This document shows, piece by piece, positions 29,922 through 40,540 of a stretch of DNA of 64,000 nt (positions within the stretch are counted from its first letter, which is position 1; every line of letters starts with the position of its first letter). Below the pieces are notes generated by a model. That model was not told where the DNA came from, searched no databases, and was given only the letters and a program-made list of their open reading frames with translations. The DNA is from Batillaria attramentaria (lineage: Eukaryota; Mollusca; Gastropoda; Batillariidae): assembly GCA_018292915.2 (NCBI GenBank), contig JACVVK020000164.1, positions 454,501 through 518,500 on the forward strand, written 5' to 3'. The position numbers and the translations under genes were made by a program.

Positions 29922-30168
29922 CTACATACATGACACAACGACTACGACTGTGACTACAACAGGTCATTGAATGGAAACAACATATTGGGCTGGTGGCTAT
30001 CTTGTTTTGTTGTTGTTGTTGTTTTGAGGGAGCGTTTTTGTTGGCTGCATACATGACACAACGACTACGACTGTGACTACAGCAGGTCATTGAATGGAAA
30101 CAACATACTGGGCTGGTGGCTATCTTGTTTTGTTGTTGTTGTTGTTTTGGGGGAGCGTTTTTGTTTGC
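29922..30168 (+). repeat. About 124 bp tandem duplication
   Basis: TACATGACACAACGACTACG through GGCTGGTGGCTATCTTGTTT, TTGTTGTTG and GGGAGCGTTTTTGTT occurs twice. The copies differ at only a few positions. Confidence 0.9.
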
Positions 30169-30415
30169 TTTTTGGGTTTGTTTGTTTGTGTGAAATGTAA
30201 AATGGACAGTTTACGCCAGAGGACAAGGACAACTTGGTGGTATCCAGGTGATAAGGGAGATTAATCAGATTATTGCCGGGCCATGACCCAGCTCACGCAG
30301 ATCCATTACGCTGAAGAGCTGTGCTTGTAAACGTTATGTCTTGAGAGTACATAAAAGACACGAGACTGTATCTCGCTTGCAAAGCGCGGTAGAACATCTC
30401 CGCACAACAATTTCT

Positions 30416-30517
30416 CGGGGGGGGGGGGGGGGGGGTACTGGTGCTCAGGTGTAGTCTGTGCCGCTGGGGCAAGGACGGTCTACGTTGAGACAGTATTGAA
30501 GTTTGCGTTTGATTTGC

Positions 30518-30590
<73 letters not shown>
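30416..30590 (+). repeat. G-run and (CA)n microsatellite
   Basis: G19 at 30417-30435, then about 35 CA units at 30521-30590. Confidence 0.96.
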
Positions 30591-30595
<5 letters not shown>

Positions 30596-30633
30596 ATCTC
30601 TTAAAGCCCATGGCAGAAATCTTCAGATCACTG

Positions 30634-30727
30634 GAAGCCACTTCAAGCCACTATTGTGCAATCGGCAACGGTCTCAGGCCTAGCAGAGAAGGCCCACGCC
30701 TTGCATAATAGTGGCTTGAAGTGGCTC
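30634..30727. repeat. Inverted repeat (94 bp)
   Basis: AGCCACTTCAAGCCACTATT and AATAGTGGCTTGAAGTGGCT are mirror copies around a loop of about 40 nt. Confidence 0.85.
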
Positions 30728-31281
30728 CTACTGGTGTGCAGTGGCTTGTTCTTATCGTATAGTGGGCAGGGCATGGGCGGTAGGATGGCGGCCACATAGC
30801 ACACAAACCGCCTCTTGTCAAGTAATTCAGTTATTGTGCTCTTGCTGCACACACAACTCCTGACTCAGATCCGTGACAAATATAGCACAGAACACCGGTT
30901 GACTTTTCGACTTGAACAGGACACGACTGAGAATCCGTGACCAGCCAAGCGTGACAAACCCCTGAAGGTGTGTCTCATATCTCCTACCCTGTACACACGT
31001 AACCGGGTCGCAAAGGGGGGCAGTTTCATTCTCTCGTCCTGGGAGAACGAAGGCGTAAAATGGTTTGAGGGGCAAATGATACACCTGAAGCTTAATCTTG
31101 GTTGTGTGTGTGTAGACGCTCTTTTCTGTTGAACAACTCACAATATTTAATGAGTGGCTACGCAGGTGTCGTGAACTGTATGTGTTTGCAGCACTTATCA
31201 AGTTGACTTCATGTTCGCCGCGCTGTATGGGGTATAGTGCGAGTCAGTATATTGGTGAAAGGGTGGGGATGAACCGTATGA

Positions 31282-31332
31282 GGGTGGGTGGGTGTTTGGG
31301 GGGTTTAACGTCCTTTTCCACCACATAAGGGC

Positions 31333-31369
<37 letters not shown>

Positions 31370-31452
31370 ACAAATATTTGGCCCCAGCCGGGATTCGAAC
31401 TCAAGACCAAGACATTCAAAGTTCAACGCTGTAAGGCTGGGTTATCCCGGAT
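31282..31452 (-). mobile_element. SINE family 1, copy 1
   Basis: GGGTGGGTGTTTGGGGGGTT, AACGTCCTTTTCCACCACAT, AAATATTTGGCCCCAGCCGG and GATTCGAACTCAAGACC run in the usual minus orientation. The middle of the SINE is replaced by an expanded (AG)n tract. Confidence 0.85.
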
Positions 31453-31663
31453 CAGAGAAGAATATGGTAGCAGGTTGTCAGTGTAGATTACTTTCAAACC
31501 GGTGACTATCGTATTGTTTTGGAGATAGCCTAGGCGTATAGTGGGATAGACACAGGGAAATTAGCACAGGAGATCCAGTACTGTATCTGTTTGATTTTGT
31601 TGTTGTTGAAGTAACAGGTCTGTTGAATGGATTAATAAAATAATTTTGCATAAATGGCTTGAT

Positions 31664-31666
<3 letters not shown>

Positions 31667-31722
<56 letters not shown>
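31667..31722 (+). repeat. (GT)n(GTGC)n microsatellite
   Basis: About 19 GT units followed by GTGC units. Confidence 0.95.
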
Positions 31723-32155
31723 TCAGTGCGTTCGTACGTGCACAAATAAAAATGAACAATGAAAGTGAAGAATAACTTACGTCATTACTGCACAAACATA
31801 TTTACAGGACAAACACGACGAAGGCGCATGCATTCTTATGTCCTCCACCTGCCTTGAATACGTTATGCAAATTAGTGGAGCTATATTCGACCCAGACAGT
31901 CCATGTATACTATGTTTATTCCACCCCCATCGAGTAGATATATCAGATTACGGATCTGCCTACGTACTGAGGAGACGCAGTTCATGCTAAGTAGTATTGT
32001 CGTAAACTGAAAGCGGCGATCTGTCACTAGTTGACGATAGTCGCAAGACAGTGCATTGTCACAGCGGTGTGTGTCACTGTGTGTGTGTGTGTCAGCGTAT
32101 TCATGACCGTTGTTCCGTGTCAGTTGTTCAAGTTGTCAGCAGTGTGCGCTGTAAG

Positions 32156-32213
32156 ATGACTTTTGCTGTCCTCACGTGGCTGGTTTTGGGGGTCACCACG
32201 CTCAGTTTGTCAG
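32156..32213 (+). CDS. Ly6-like exon 1 (signal peptide)
   Basis: ATG in GTAAGATGA context, 19 codons plus one base, donor CAG|GTATGC. Confidence 0.85.
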
Positions 32214-32302
32214 GTATGCTGAAAGCTACATTTTCTGTAAGGTACAATGGCGGTTTCAGACACCAGGAACATGCTGTTTATAAATATAGACACATGTATA
32301 CA

Positions 32303-32375
<73 letters not shown>

Positions 32376-32424
32376 ATTGCACCAGTGTATATACGGAACC
32401 CATCGTATAATATAGACACATGTA

Positions 32425-32459
<35 letters not shown>

Positions 32460-33119
32460 ATTGCACCAGTGTATATACGGAACCCATCGTATAATAATTA
32501 TGTAAGGCCTGTATAGATGTGTAGTCACCGCGTGTATGTGAATTACCTACGCACTCCTGAAGTTAAACGGGAAACATTGTACGGAGTGGCTCAAAACGCT
32601 TCTGATAGCATTTCGAAAGAAATCAGCGAAGCAAGACAATATTATGACTCATCTACTATACAAGTTTCCGTCCGGTTATGTCTCAAGTAGTGAATGGGCT
32701 AAGTGTTTATAAAACCCATGGCACTTAGTCCATTTTACAAACTGAAGGTAGACCTGCCTCTAAGATGATGAAGACAGTCTGGTCCTGTAGATGACTACGT
32801 ATCGTGCGAAGTTTGTAATTATACAGAGTCCACGAATTGATTGTCGATAATACAAGTAAAAGTTCTGTGCATTCAGACATTTTCCGGATGTGGCTCTCTC
32901 TCTCTCTTCCTGTGGGGGAGTCGGAGTGACCGAAAGGTAGAGCGCTGGACTTTTAATTCTCAGGTCGTGAATTCGTATCCCGGCTGGGGCCAAATATTTG
33001 TGTTGGCTTTTTCATCGTTGCCCCGTCTTTGATATCACCCGTATGTGGTGGAAAAGGACGTTAAATCTCCAAACACTCACCCATCCCAACCACCCACCCA
33101 CCCACCCACCCTCTCTCTC

Positions 33120-33215
<96 letters not shown>

Positions 33216-33226
33216 TGCGCGCGCGC

Positions 33227-33277
<51 letters not shown>

Positions 33278-36200
33278 CGCACTTGCGAGTGCAAGTGACA
33301 AGCAGTAAATACAAAACTGCAAATTACATGCACAAGGAAGCTGTTCAGCAGGTGATCCCGTAATAAATAATAATGCTGCGACACATTTATATCTGTGTAT
33401 CATATTCGTATCCTACTCGTCTCCCAGTATATGACACACCACTACAGTAAGCTAGAATCCCTGGCTTTACAAAAAAAAAAAAAAAAAACAACAAAAAAAA
33501 AAAAACAACCCGAGAGTGCCCTTATGACTTTGTAACTTTTACTGCACAACCCACGTTAGTGTACACCTGTGTACACTCATCACGCGGGCGAAACAATATT
33601 TTATATTTTATTTCATATACATGTACTATATATTAACGCTTTGGAGTTTCAGTTGTCGGTGAGAAGGATTGAAAGGGACCGTTCAATGACCAGAAACCGA
33701 TTTGTACTACTACGTCACTGCAATCTTAAAACTTGACGCTCATGTTTTAAAATAACCACTTTACTTGACAGCAGCCGACGTCAGTCGAAACTTTTGACAC
33801 GGCTAGCAACGTAAAGAGGTCGTCCATTTTGATACCCCCCTCCCCCCATGAGGTTCTCCGATCCCCCCCCCCCTCCCGCACACACTCCTAGATCACAACG
33901 TGTCCACTATTCTGAAATAAAACCGTCGGGGCCCGCATGTAAAAGTCGGGGTTAGGGAGTTTAGCCCCGGTTAACCTCGAACTAAACTAGCTTTGGGTTT
34001 TTTTTGTTGTTGTTTTTTAATCAGGAAGCGGGTCCATTCCAGCAAGGTGCCTATGCCGTTATAGGATTTTTTGGTCTTTCTTTCTTCGCTTCCTTTTTTT
34101 AATTTAATGTTGTTTTTGGGTTTCTTTTGTCTAGTCTGGGTTAGGCCCGTAGCCGTGGGTTAAATTAACCTCGACTTCTACATACGGGCCCTGGTCAAAG
34201 TATAATCGCCCAGTTCGGACCGTTCAAAGCAAATGTGTTGCCCTTGAAAACCCACGAAGATTCACTTGATCAGTAAGCTTTCAAGCGATCAAATTGTACG
34301 CAGGCCTTAGTCAAGACATGCAGATTTGAGTTCGTAAGCTCATCCCTGTTCCGGGTTCTTCGCTTCTCTTACGCCCCTCCGACGACGCCCAAGTCGGGGG
34401 TTCTCTCCGGGTACTTCGGCTTCCTCCCCACCTCTGCTTTGGAAATGTTCAGCCCACAAAATAAAAAAACAATGCAATTCTAAAATTCCGAAACTTAATT
34501 TTTTTCCACTCATCTGGACATCTTTAATAAGTCAAAAAACATGAAACACCAAATTGAAAATAAAATCTCTTTGATTCTGATTGCAACAGCATAATTATGC
34601 AACAGAAGCATTTTAACCGGTGCTACGACTCTGTAACACCCTCCTGATATCGTTCATTGTACACCTACCACGTGTGACCTGGCCAGTCACGGTTTGCTCC
34701 CACTCAAAGCCGAAACTTAAATTGCTTAGTCGCGAAAATGGTCGCAATGGCAAAACGGAACATCTGTCAGGCTGGGGAATTGCTGAATGAAAAAAAAAAA
34801 GAAAAAAAAAAAGACTGAAATACAGGCCGGGGTGCAGCAGTAGCACACAACTGTGGGACCACGAAAGCAACGCCCCACTTCAGAAATAATAATAATAATA
34901 ATAATGAGTATTGTATAGGCGCTTTACCCAATTTCATGAATCGACTCAAAGCGCCGCGAACTGAACCCAACACGCACGCTCACGTGTATCACACGCATTC
35001 TCTCACACACTGGACTTTCACACATTACAATCACGTGGTGCGAAGGGTCAGCTGAGCTATTTAAATTTCGCAATTTAGAATTGCATTTATTTTTCAGATT
35101 TCGTGGACTGAACATTTCCATAGCAGAGGGGGGAGGAAGCCGGAGTACCCGGAGAGAACCCCCGAGAAAGACAAATTTTAGCATTTTTAAAGACATTTAG
35201 TAGCCTGTACTGGCACAGAGAGGGAAAATTTATACTGCCTTGGTTCTGATATGCTAAACTGAAGTCCCACTATTACATGTATCATGATTATGTGTGCAAC
35301 CTTTTCCCCCTTCCTTTTTTTTCGGCTGAAACTTGGATTTGTTAGCTGAAAGGATAGGAAATTTGACTAAAAATTGCCAAATGACTGACAGCTCCCCAGC
35401 CTGATCTGTTCATCTGGCATACGGCTTTAGAGCTTTGTAAAGGCCGTTCTTAACCGGGCGAACCACCAGTCTGGCGAACTTGTTCGGCGAACTGAGTATT
35501 GTCGGACCGTTCAAAGCAAATGTGTTGCCCTTGAAACCCCACAGAGACTCATTTGGTCAGTAAGCGTTCAAGCGATCAAACTGCACGCAGGCCTCAGTCA
35601 AGCCATGCAGATTTGAGTTCGTCCCTGTTCATGTATGCTCGTCCCTGTTCCGGTGTCGTAGAATATTTCGGAACCAGGATAAATCGGAACCGGTTCCCAA
35701 AAATCCTAGGCTATTTCGGAACCATTCCCATTTTTCCCGCACCTGTGTCCCTGAGTCAGGATAAATCGGAATGGTTCGGAAAAATCCTGCCACCAGGGCC
35801 AGGATAAATCGAAATGGTTCCCATTCGTCCGGTTCCGAAATATCCTTTGACACCGGGTCCGTCTCGTCTCTCTCGCCTGCGACGACGCCCAAATCGGCTA
35901 ACTGAGACCGAGCCGAGCATTCAGCAGCACAGTACATTTTCAGCCTGTTTAGAGATTATTGCCTGCATGAGTTGTCTCCCTTGCCGCAACAAGCACGCAT
36001 TTTTCGTGGCAGAACACAAGGCTGCCACGAAAAATGCGTACATGCTGCGGGTCTGCATATGCACGGGGGGACAACTCATGCTGGCAATAATCTCTAAACA
36101 GGCTGAAAATGTACCATGCTGCTGAATGCGACAGTTTTCACCGCTTCTGTGCACACTGTGAAATAACACGGGGACCTCAAACTTGTTCGCAACTGTCCAT

Positions 36201-39200
36201 CTTCCGTGTCACCGAGTAGTTTTGTTTTTTCCTTCACGCATCACGTAGCTCGGCTCCGTCTCGGTTAGCCCGATTTGGGCGTCGTCGCAGGCGCCTAGAG
36301 AAGCGACGGACCCGGAACAGGGATGATGTATGCTAAGAAATTGGATATGACTTATAGTCCCCGCAAATACTTGACTGTTCAAACACTGGTGTCAGGGCTT
36401 CTTATCCGAAGCTGAGTGGCTTACTAAGTAAGGTAAGGTACCGTAGACGCCAAACACGCAACTGTAGTGAGACTAAGGGTTTGTTTTAATTACGACATTC
36501 GATCCGAACGTCGGGGGTTCTCTCCGGGTACTCCCCCCCCCCCCCCCCCCCCTCCTCTGCTTTGGAAACGTTCAGCCCACAAAATTAAAAAAAAGAAAAG
36601 TAAATCTAAAATTCCGAAACTTAAATTGCTTAGTCGCGAAAATGGTGGGTGGGTGGGTGTTTGGGGGTTTAACGTCCTTTTCCACAACATACGGGTGATA
36701 TCAAAGACGGGGCAACGATGAAAAAGCCAGCACAACTATTTGGCCCCAGTCGGGATACGAACTCACGCCCCGAGCATTAGAAGTCCAGCGCCCTACAATT
36801 TGGTCACCCCGGCTTCCCCGCGAAAATGGTTATAATGGCAAAACGGAACATCTGTTCATTTGGCATGAGGCTTATAAGAGCTTTGTAAGAGTCACTTTTC
36901 CTCTCAGAACTCATAACTAACATAGAGACTTCGATATTTTGTTTTTTCAGATGCTGGGTTGTGTCCAACATGCAGCTACGTAAGATCGTCCGATCCCTCT
37001 GTTGGCTACGAATGCGTGGACGACGTATATGCCAGTCCGCACACGCAAAACATATCCTGCGACTTCTCTACACACAGCTGCTGGATTCTGGTGGATTACA
37101 ATACACCAGGTAAGGGTTTTTGTTGCAGACGGCCACGGTGGAGTGATCACCTAAAGGTGCAATGCTTTTAAAGGCCTGCAATCTCAACAAAAAGCCGCAA
37201 ACATTCTCATTAGCCTGTTACCGAGGGCATGGTGTGGCCTGGGGAAGTCTGCTGTCTTCAGTGAGTGTCTGTCTGTCAAGTCCCAGACTGGCTGGACGTG
37301 ACGGACGTCTGGGGGCTGCCCACGCGAACTGTGAAATCAGGCTGCCCGTGGCTTTTATAGGGGTTTTGGAGTCGCTGAGAACTCTGTAACTGTGACAGAG
37401 TGGACTGTGCATTTTAAACAGTCGGATAGGTTGGGTTTTTTTTGTGTTTTTTTTAACAGTCGGATAGTTTTTTATTTTTGTTTTATATTTTAACATACTG
37501 TTTTCTGCTTTTCGTGGAGATTGCAGACGTTTAATATTTTTATGCTCAGAGATCGTATTGAACTGATTTGGTGGTGTTTATAGCATCACACTGCTTAAAG
37601 GTCTGCAATCAGCAAAAAGCCGTAAAAATTGCGGTTTTTTTTGTTTTTTTTAAAAAAAATGCGACTCCTTCGACTGTGCATAATCAGGGCAACTATGTCA
37701 CAGTTGCAGAGTTTTCAGCGCTTCGGGGACCCTTACAAAACCAGAGCACGAGTTTACCGTGAAATTATTTGGCTTTTGGTCAGTGAGCGAGACACATCGT
37801 TACAGTGTCTAGCGGATGTTGAGTGCTGCACGATCTTTCTCGCTCAGTGTCAGAACGCAAACTGAGCTGTGAGTCAGACTGCCCTTGGAGAGTGACGGCA
37901 TCTCAAAGTCTGGCACTGAGAAAACAGAAGGGTACACAATGACGCGGCTATAACAAGGACTAAGCGAGAGTCTTGTTGGCACGGCCAACAGCTGAATCAG
38001 TAGGAGAAATTGAATTCTGTGTGTATACAGCATTGTATACTGACGTCCAAAAGAAACGCGAAAAACAGTGTCTAGTTTCATTTAAAAATCGTAACAAAAT
38101 TCAAATTTCGTTAATAATGTCCAATTTTTTGTACAGCACAACACTGACGTATTGTCCATAACACAGTAAGGTTGCGGTGACGATGCGCCATTTGCGCTTA
38201 ACAGAACAGTCAATAGCGAGTATGGCCCCCATTAGCATCGATGACGGCCTGGCAGCGGCGGGTCATTGAGCGGACCAACGTGTTGCTGGCTGCCCTGGGA
38301 ATGTTGGCCCAGGCCTGCCGGACGGCCTGATCAAGTTCAGCGACAGTTGTGGGCCTTGGGACCACCCTATTGAGCTGTGTCTGGAGCAAATCCCAAAATA
38401 GCTCAATAGGGTTCATGTCAGGAGATAACGCTGGCCAAGGCATCACCTGGATGCCCGAGCGCTGCAGGGGGTCCTGGGTAGCCCTGGCAGTGTGGGGGCG
38501 CGCGTTGTCGTGCTGGAAAACCCAGTTCCCGTGGGCCTGAAAAAAAGAGCAGCACATGAGGGTGCAGCACCTGGTCCATGCGCCGCTGCGCTGTGATGCC
38601 GTTGCCGCGTCCAGGACCCAGGCCTTGGAAGATGACGGGTCCCAGCACCTGGTTGTGGCCGAGGCTGGGCCCGCCCCAGGCGTTGTTTTCCACGACACAG
38701 TTGTCAGCATAGCGGTCACCTCTTCTTCTCCATACCCGAACACGCCCGTCGGCATGGTCAATGCAGAAACGGCTTTCGTCGCTGAAAAGCACGTTCTGCC
38801 AGCGAACATTGTTCCAGTTGAGGTGGCCTTGCGCCCATTGCAGGCGTGCCTGTCTATGGCGCACGGTAAGGTTGGGTCCCCTGGCTGGATGGCAGTTCCT
38901 CAGCCTCCTGGAGCGCAGTCGCCGGCTGGCCGTCTGCCTAGAAATGGGTGCCTGGTGTGTCCCTATAACAGTTCTGGCTGTTTCTGCACCTGTTCTGAAG
39001 GGATCTTGAGCATGGATGCGGAAAATGTGGCGATCTTGCCTTGGCGTGGTCACTCGAGGTCTGCCGCTCCGCTGGGCATCAGCAGTAGCGCCAGTTGTCA
39101 CGAACCGATGCTGGAGACGATAAATGGTGGAAATGTGGCATTGGAAAGTCGCAGCCACGGCTTCTGGCGTGTCCCCAGACTGCAGACGTCCAATGGCCCT

Positions 39201-40505
39201 CTCGCGTTGTGCAGAAGTGAGTCGTGGCATCGTGATAGCGTCGAATGAGGGACTGATGAAACCTGTATCTTTGTGCCCTTTTTATCCCCTAGTGACAGTA
39301 AACACTACTCACTGCTCAGGGTGGGTGGGTGTTTGGGGGTTTAACGTCCTTTTCCACCACATAGGGTGATATCAAAGACGGGGCAACGATGAAAAAGCCA
39401 GCACAAATATTTGGCCCCAGCGGGGATCGAACTCACGACCCGAGCATTAAAAGTCCAACACTCTACCATTCGACCACCCCGGCTCCCCACTCACTGCTCA
39501 GCTTTTGTGCTTTGCTTGCACATGCAGCTGAACTGCACATGAAATGTGTCACAGCTAACTCGGGCTTCACGTGGACTGCAAGTGCGCTGATGCGGTAAAA
39601 TTCACAGAACGCTTCCCTCAAACATCGGTCTTGATATACTGGGTGCCAAAAATAACGCAACTTTTGTTAATACCGGAAAAAATGAATTGAAAGATGGAAG
39701 ATATTTTTCGCGTTTCTTTTGGACGTCAGTATAGTTCATGAAGAGCTGTAGTCCATTTGCCGAACACATGTAGGTGGTTTTGGAAAGATATCTCTGATAT
39801 TATCTACCTTATAAACAGAAAGTACGCTGTTATCAGAGACTCAGCTGGATACGGGTGGGTGAGTGTTTGGAGATTTAACGTACTTTTCCACCCCATACGG
39901 GTGATATCAAAGACGGGACAACGATGAAAAAGCCAGCATTAGGCCCCAGCCGGGATACGAACTCACGCCCCGAGCATTAGAAATCCAACGCTCTACCATT
40001 CGGCCACCCCGGCTCCCCTCAACTGGATACATTTTTTTTTTAAATGTATAATTATGCTGGAAAGCAACGTACGGTGAATAATAATTAAAAAAAAGCTGCT
40101 GTAGAGCCAGCCTTCACCCCCTCCCGCACATGCGCGCGCACACACACACACCACAAACGCTTCCGGTCCCTAAATAATTACTGACACTGACATGTACAGT
40201 GTCTATAATTTATTTTTATTTTTATTCTTTTGCAATTTTCAGATTACACGGTGCTGCGGTCACTTTCCAGGAAGTGTCAGGCAGGGTCTCCCAAGAATGC
40301 CTCTTGCAACAGTAACACTCCAGCCCAGTGTACCTTTGCCTGCCGCTCTGACCACTGCAACACGCAGGACGGAGATTTGGGGAGATACTTTCGAGGGTCC
40401 GGTTCGACGGGAGACAATTCAGGTGGACGCAATGGCAGCGGTGTAGTTTCCCTTGGACTCTGTCTTCTGCTTGTCGCCGCATGGCGGCGCCATTTGGGCC
40501 TTTGA
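32156..40505 (+). CDS. Ly6/uPAR-type three-finger protein, secreted or GPI-anchored (3 exons)
   Basis: Exons 32156-32213, 36951-37109 and 40243-40505 join into 159 codons plus stop (TGA), with phase-1 joints at both introns. Residues 1-20 ([20 protein letters not shown]) are a signal peptide. The mature part starts GLCPTCSY and has ten cysteines. It ends with the family signature [11 protein letters not shown]. The C-terminus [14 protein letters not shown] after a Gly/Ser-rich linker fits a GPI attachment signal. One exon for the signal and two for the finger domain is the usual Ly6 layout. Ly6 proteins act at the cell surface as receptor modulators or ligands; the partner is unknown. The introns (4.7 and 3.1 kb) are full of transposons. 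Confidence 0.87.
32282..32494 (+). repeat. Duplicated unit containing a GT microsatellite
   Basis: ATAGACACATGTATACATG, (GT)n and GGATTGCACCAGTGTATATA then CGGAACCCATCGTATAAT occur twice. The first copy has about 34 GT units and the second about 13. Confidence 0.9.
32915..33110 (+). mobile_element. SINE family 1, copy 2
   Basis: Plus orientation: tRNA-like head GGGGGAGTCGGAGTGACCGA and GGTAGAGCGCTGGACTTTTA, B-box-like GTGAATTCGTATCCC, then the standard body and a (CACC)n end. Confidence 0.88.
33122..33276 (+). repeat. (GT)n-(GTGC)n-(GC)n-(GT)n compound microsatellite
   Basis: The longest dinucleotide tract in the window. It is interrupted at about 33197-33231 by GTGC and GC units, a possible Z-DNA-prone stretch. 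Confidence 0.97.
33928..34192 (+). mobile_element. Palindromic MITE family 'CAGGGCCCG', copy 2
   Basis: GGGGCCCGCATGTAAAAGTC at the left and CGACTTCTACATACGGGCCC at the right. Interior has GAAGCGGGTCCATTCCAGCA and TCGCTTCCTTTTTTT. Confidence 0.85.
34202..34390 (+). repeat. Dispersed duplicate of 35507-35660
   Basis: CCGTTCAAAGCAAATGTGTT and AGTCAAGACATGCAGATTTG recur with about 90% identity at 35507-35650. A degraded end CCCTGTTCCGGGTTCTTCGC also matches the far side near 36322. The duplication is part of the 34.2-36.9 kb transposon nest. Confidence 0.75.
34393..34495 (+). mobile_element. SINE family 2 internal fragment
   Basis: GGGGGTTCTCTCCGGGTACT through TTGGAAATGTTCAGCCCACA and ATTCTAAAATTCCGAAACTT. 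No tRNA head and no (ATT)n tail. Confidence 0.8.
34768..35403. mobile_element. MITE family 'CAGGCTGG', copy 2, split by a SINE
   Basis: Starts CAGGCTGGGGAATTGCTGAA and ends CAGCTCCCCAGCCTG, with an exact 6 bp ATCTGT duplication on both sides. The paralogous empty site GGAACATCTGTTCATTTGGC lies at about 36846. A SINE family 2 piece (34884-35162) interrupts it. Confidence 0.88.
34884..35162 (-). mobile_element. SINE family 2, headless copy nested in a MITE
   Basis: (AAT)n then AGGCGCTTTACCCAATTTCA, AAAGCGCCGCGAACTGAACC and GAAGCCGGAGTACCCGGAGA. It stops before the tRNA head. AGAAA flanks both sides. Confidence 0.85.
35652..35854. mobile_element. 203 bp MITE with GGTGTC ends
   Basis: GGTGTCGTAGAATATTTCGG at the left and CCGAAATATCCTTTGACACC at the right. 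Inside, AGGATAAATCGGAA-type phrases recur about four times. It interrupts the phrase CCTGTTCC|GGGTCCGTC of an older element. Confidence 0.8.
35855..36322. mobile_element. Older inverted-repeat element around the palindrome
   Basis: GGGTCCGTC...CGACGACGCCCAAATCGG (35855-35916) mirrors CCGATTTGGGCGTCGTCG...GACGGACCC (about 36247-36316). The 211 bp palindrome is inserted between the arms. Confidence 0.75.
35918..36128. mobile_element. Near-perfect 211 bp palindrome (foldback MITE)
   Basis: CATTCAGCAGCACAGTACAT mirrors the far end. The match continues through TTCAGCCTGTTTAGAGATTA and the inner GCATTTTTCGTGGCAG/CTGCCACGAAAAATGC. Arms are about 95-100 nt with an 8-10 nt loop. Confidence 0.88.
36510..36625 (+). 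mobile_element. SINE family 2 internal fragment
   Basis: CGGGGGTTCTCTCCGGGTAC, a C20 run, CTCTGCTTTGGAAACGTTCA and ATCTAAAATTCCGAAACTT. Paralogous to 34393-34495. Confidence 0.78.
36646..36818 (-). mobile_element. SINE family 1, copy 3
   Basis: Exact target duplication CGCGAAAATGG at 36635-36645 and 36819-36829. The body is complete. Confidence 0.92.
36951..37109 (+). CDS. Ly6-like exon 2
   Basis: [20 protein letters not shown] then [20 protein letters not shown] and [13 protein letters not shown]. Acceptor TTTTTTCAG, donor CAG|GTAAGG. Confidence 0.9.
38210..39230 (-). pseudogene. Tc1-like DD34E transposase, single frameshift
   Basis: Starts [20 protein letters not shown] with a paired-like helix-turn-helix ([19 protein letters not shown]). 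First catalytic Asp in [12 protein letters not shown], second in FQHDNARPH, Glu in [14 protein letters not shown]; 34 residues separate the second Asp and the Glu. The frame is continuous except at about 38540, where a run of seven T (minus strand) shifts it by one base. Six T would fit both halves. Length across the shift is about 340 residues, normal for Tc1. The enzyme cuts and pastes the element at TA sites. The shift could be a true mutation or a homopolymer sequencing error. Confidence 0.92.
39320..39488 (-). mobile_element. SINE family 1, copy 4 (inside the Tc1 element)
   Basis: Exact 13 bp duplication ACTCACTGCTCAG at 39307-39319 and 39489-39501. Confidence 0.95.
39853..40017 (-). mobile_element. 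SINE family 1, copy 5
   Basis: Target duplication CTCA[G/A]CTGGATAC at 39840-39852 and 40018-40030. Confidence 0.93.
40243..40505 (+). CDS. Ly6-like exon 3 (finger end and GPI signal)
   Basis: [20 protein letters not shown], then [20 protein letters not shown], then the Gly/Ser linker, hydrophobic tail and stop. Acceptor CAATTTTCAG. Confidence 0.9.
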
Positions 40506-40540
40506 CGCGCATCGCAACACAGACACACGCTTCAAAGACG

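Larger units (their letters stand above)
38038..39731 (-). mobile_element. Tc1/mariner transposon, with nested SINE
   Basis: Both ends start TACTGACGTCCAAAAGAAAC (28 bp inverted match) and TA flanks both sides (38036-38037, 39732-39733). It contains a DD34E transposase frame. Removing the SINE (39320-39488) and its duplication leaves about 1.5 kb, typical of Tc1-like elements. Located in intron 2 of the Ly6-like gene, antisense to it. Confidence 0.94.

Noticed and set aside
33012..33403. Cys/Val or His/Thr-rich open frames over CA/GT tracts (here and at many other tracts)
   Set aside because: Pure dinucleotide runs create such frames in several phases at once; no other coding evidence.
38556..39248. 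230-residue plus-strand frame
   Set aside because: It is the antisense shadow of the Tc1-like transposase.
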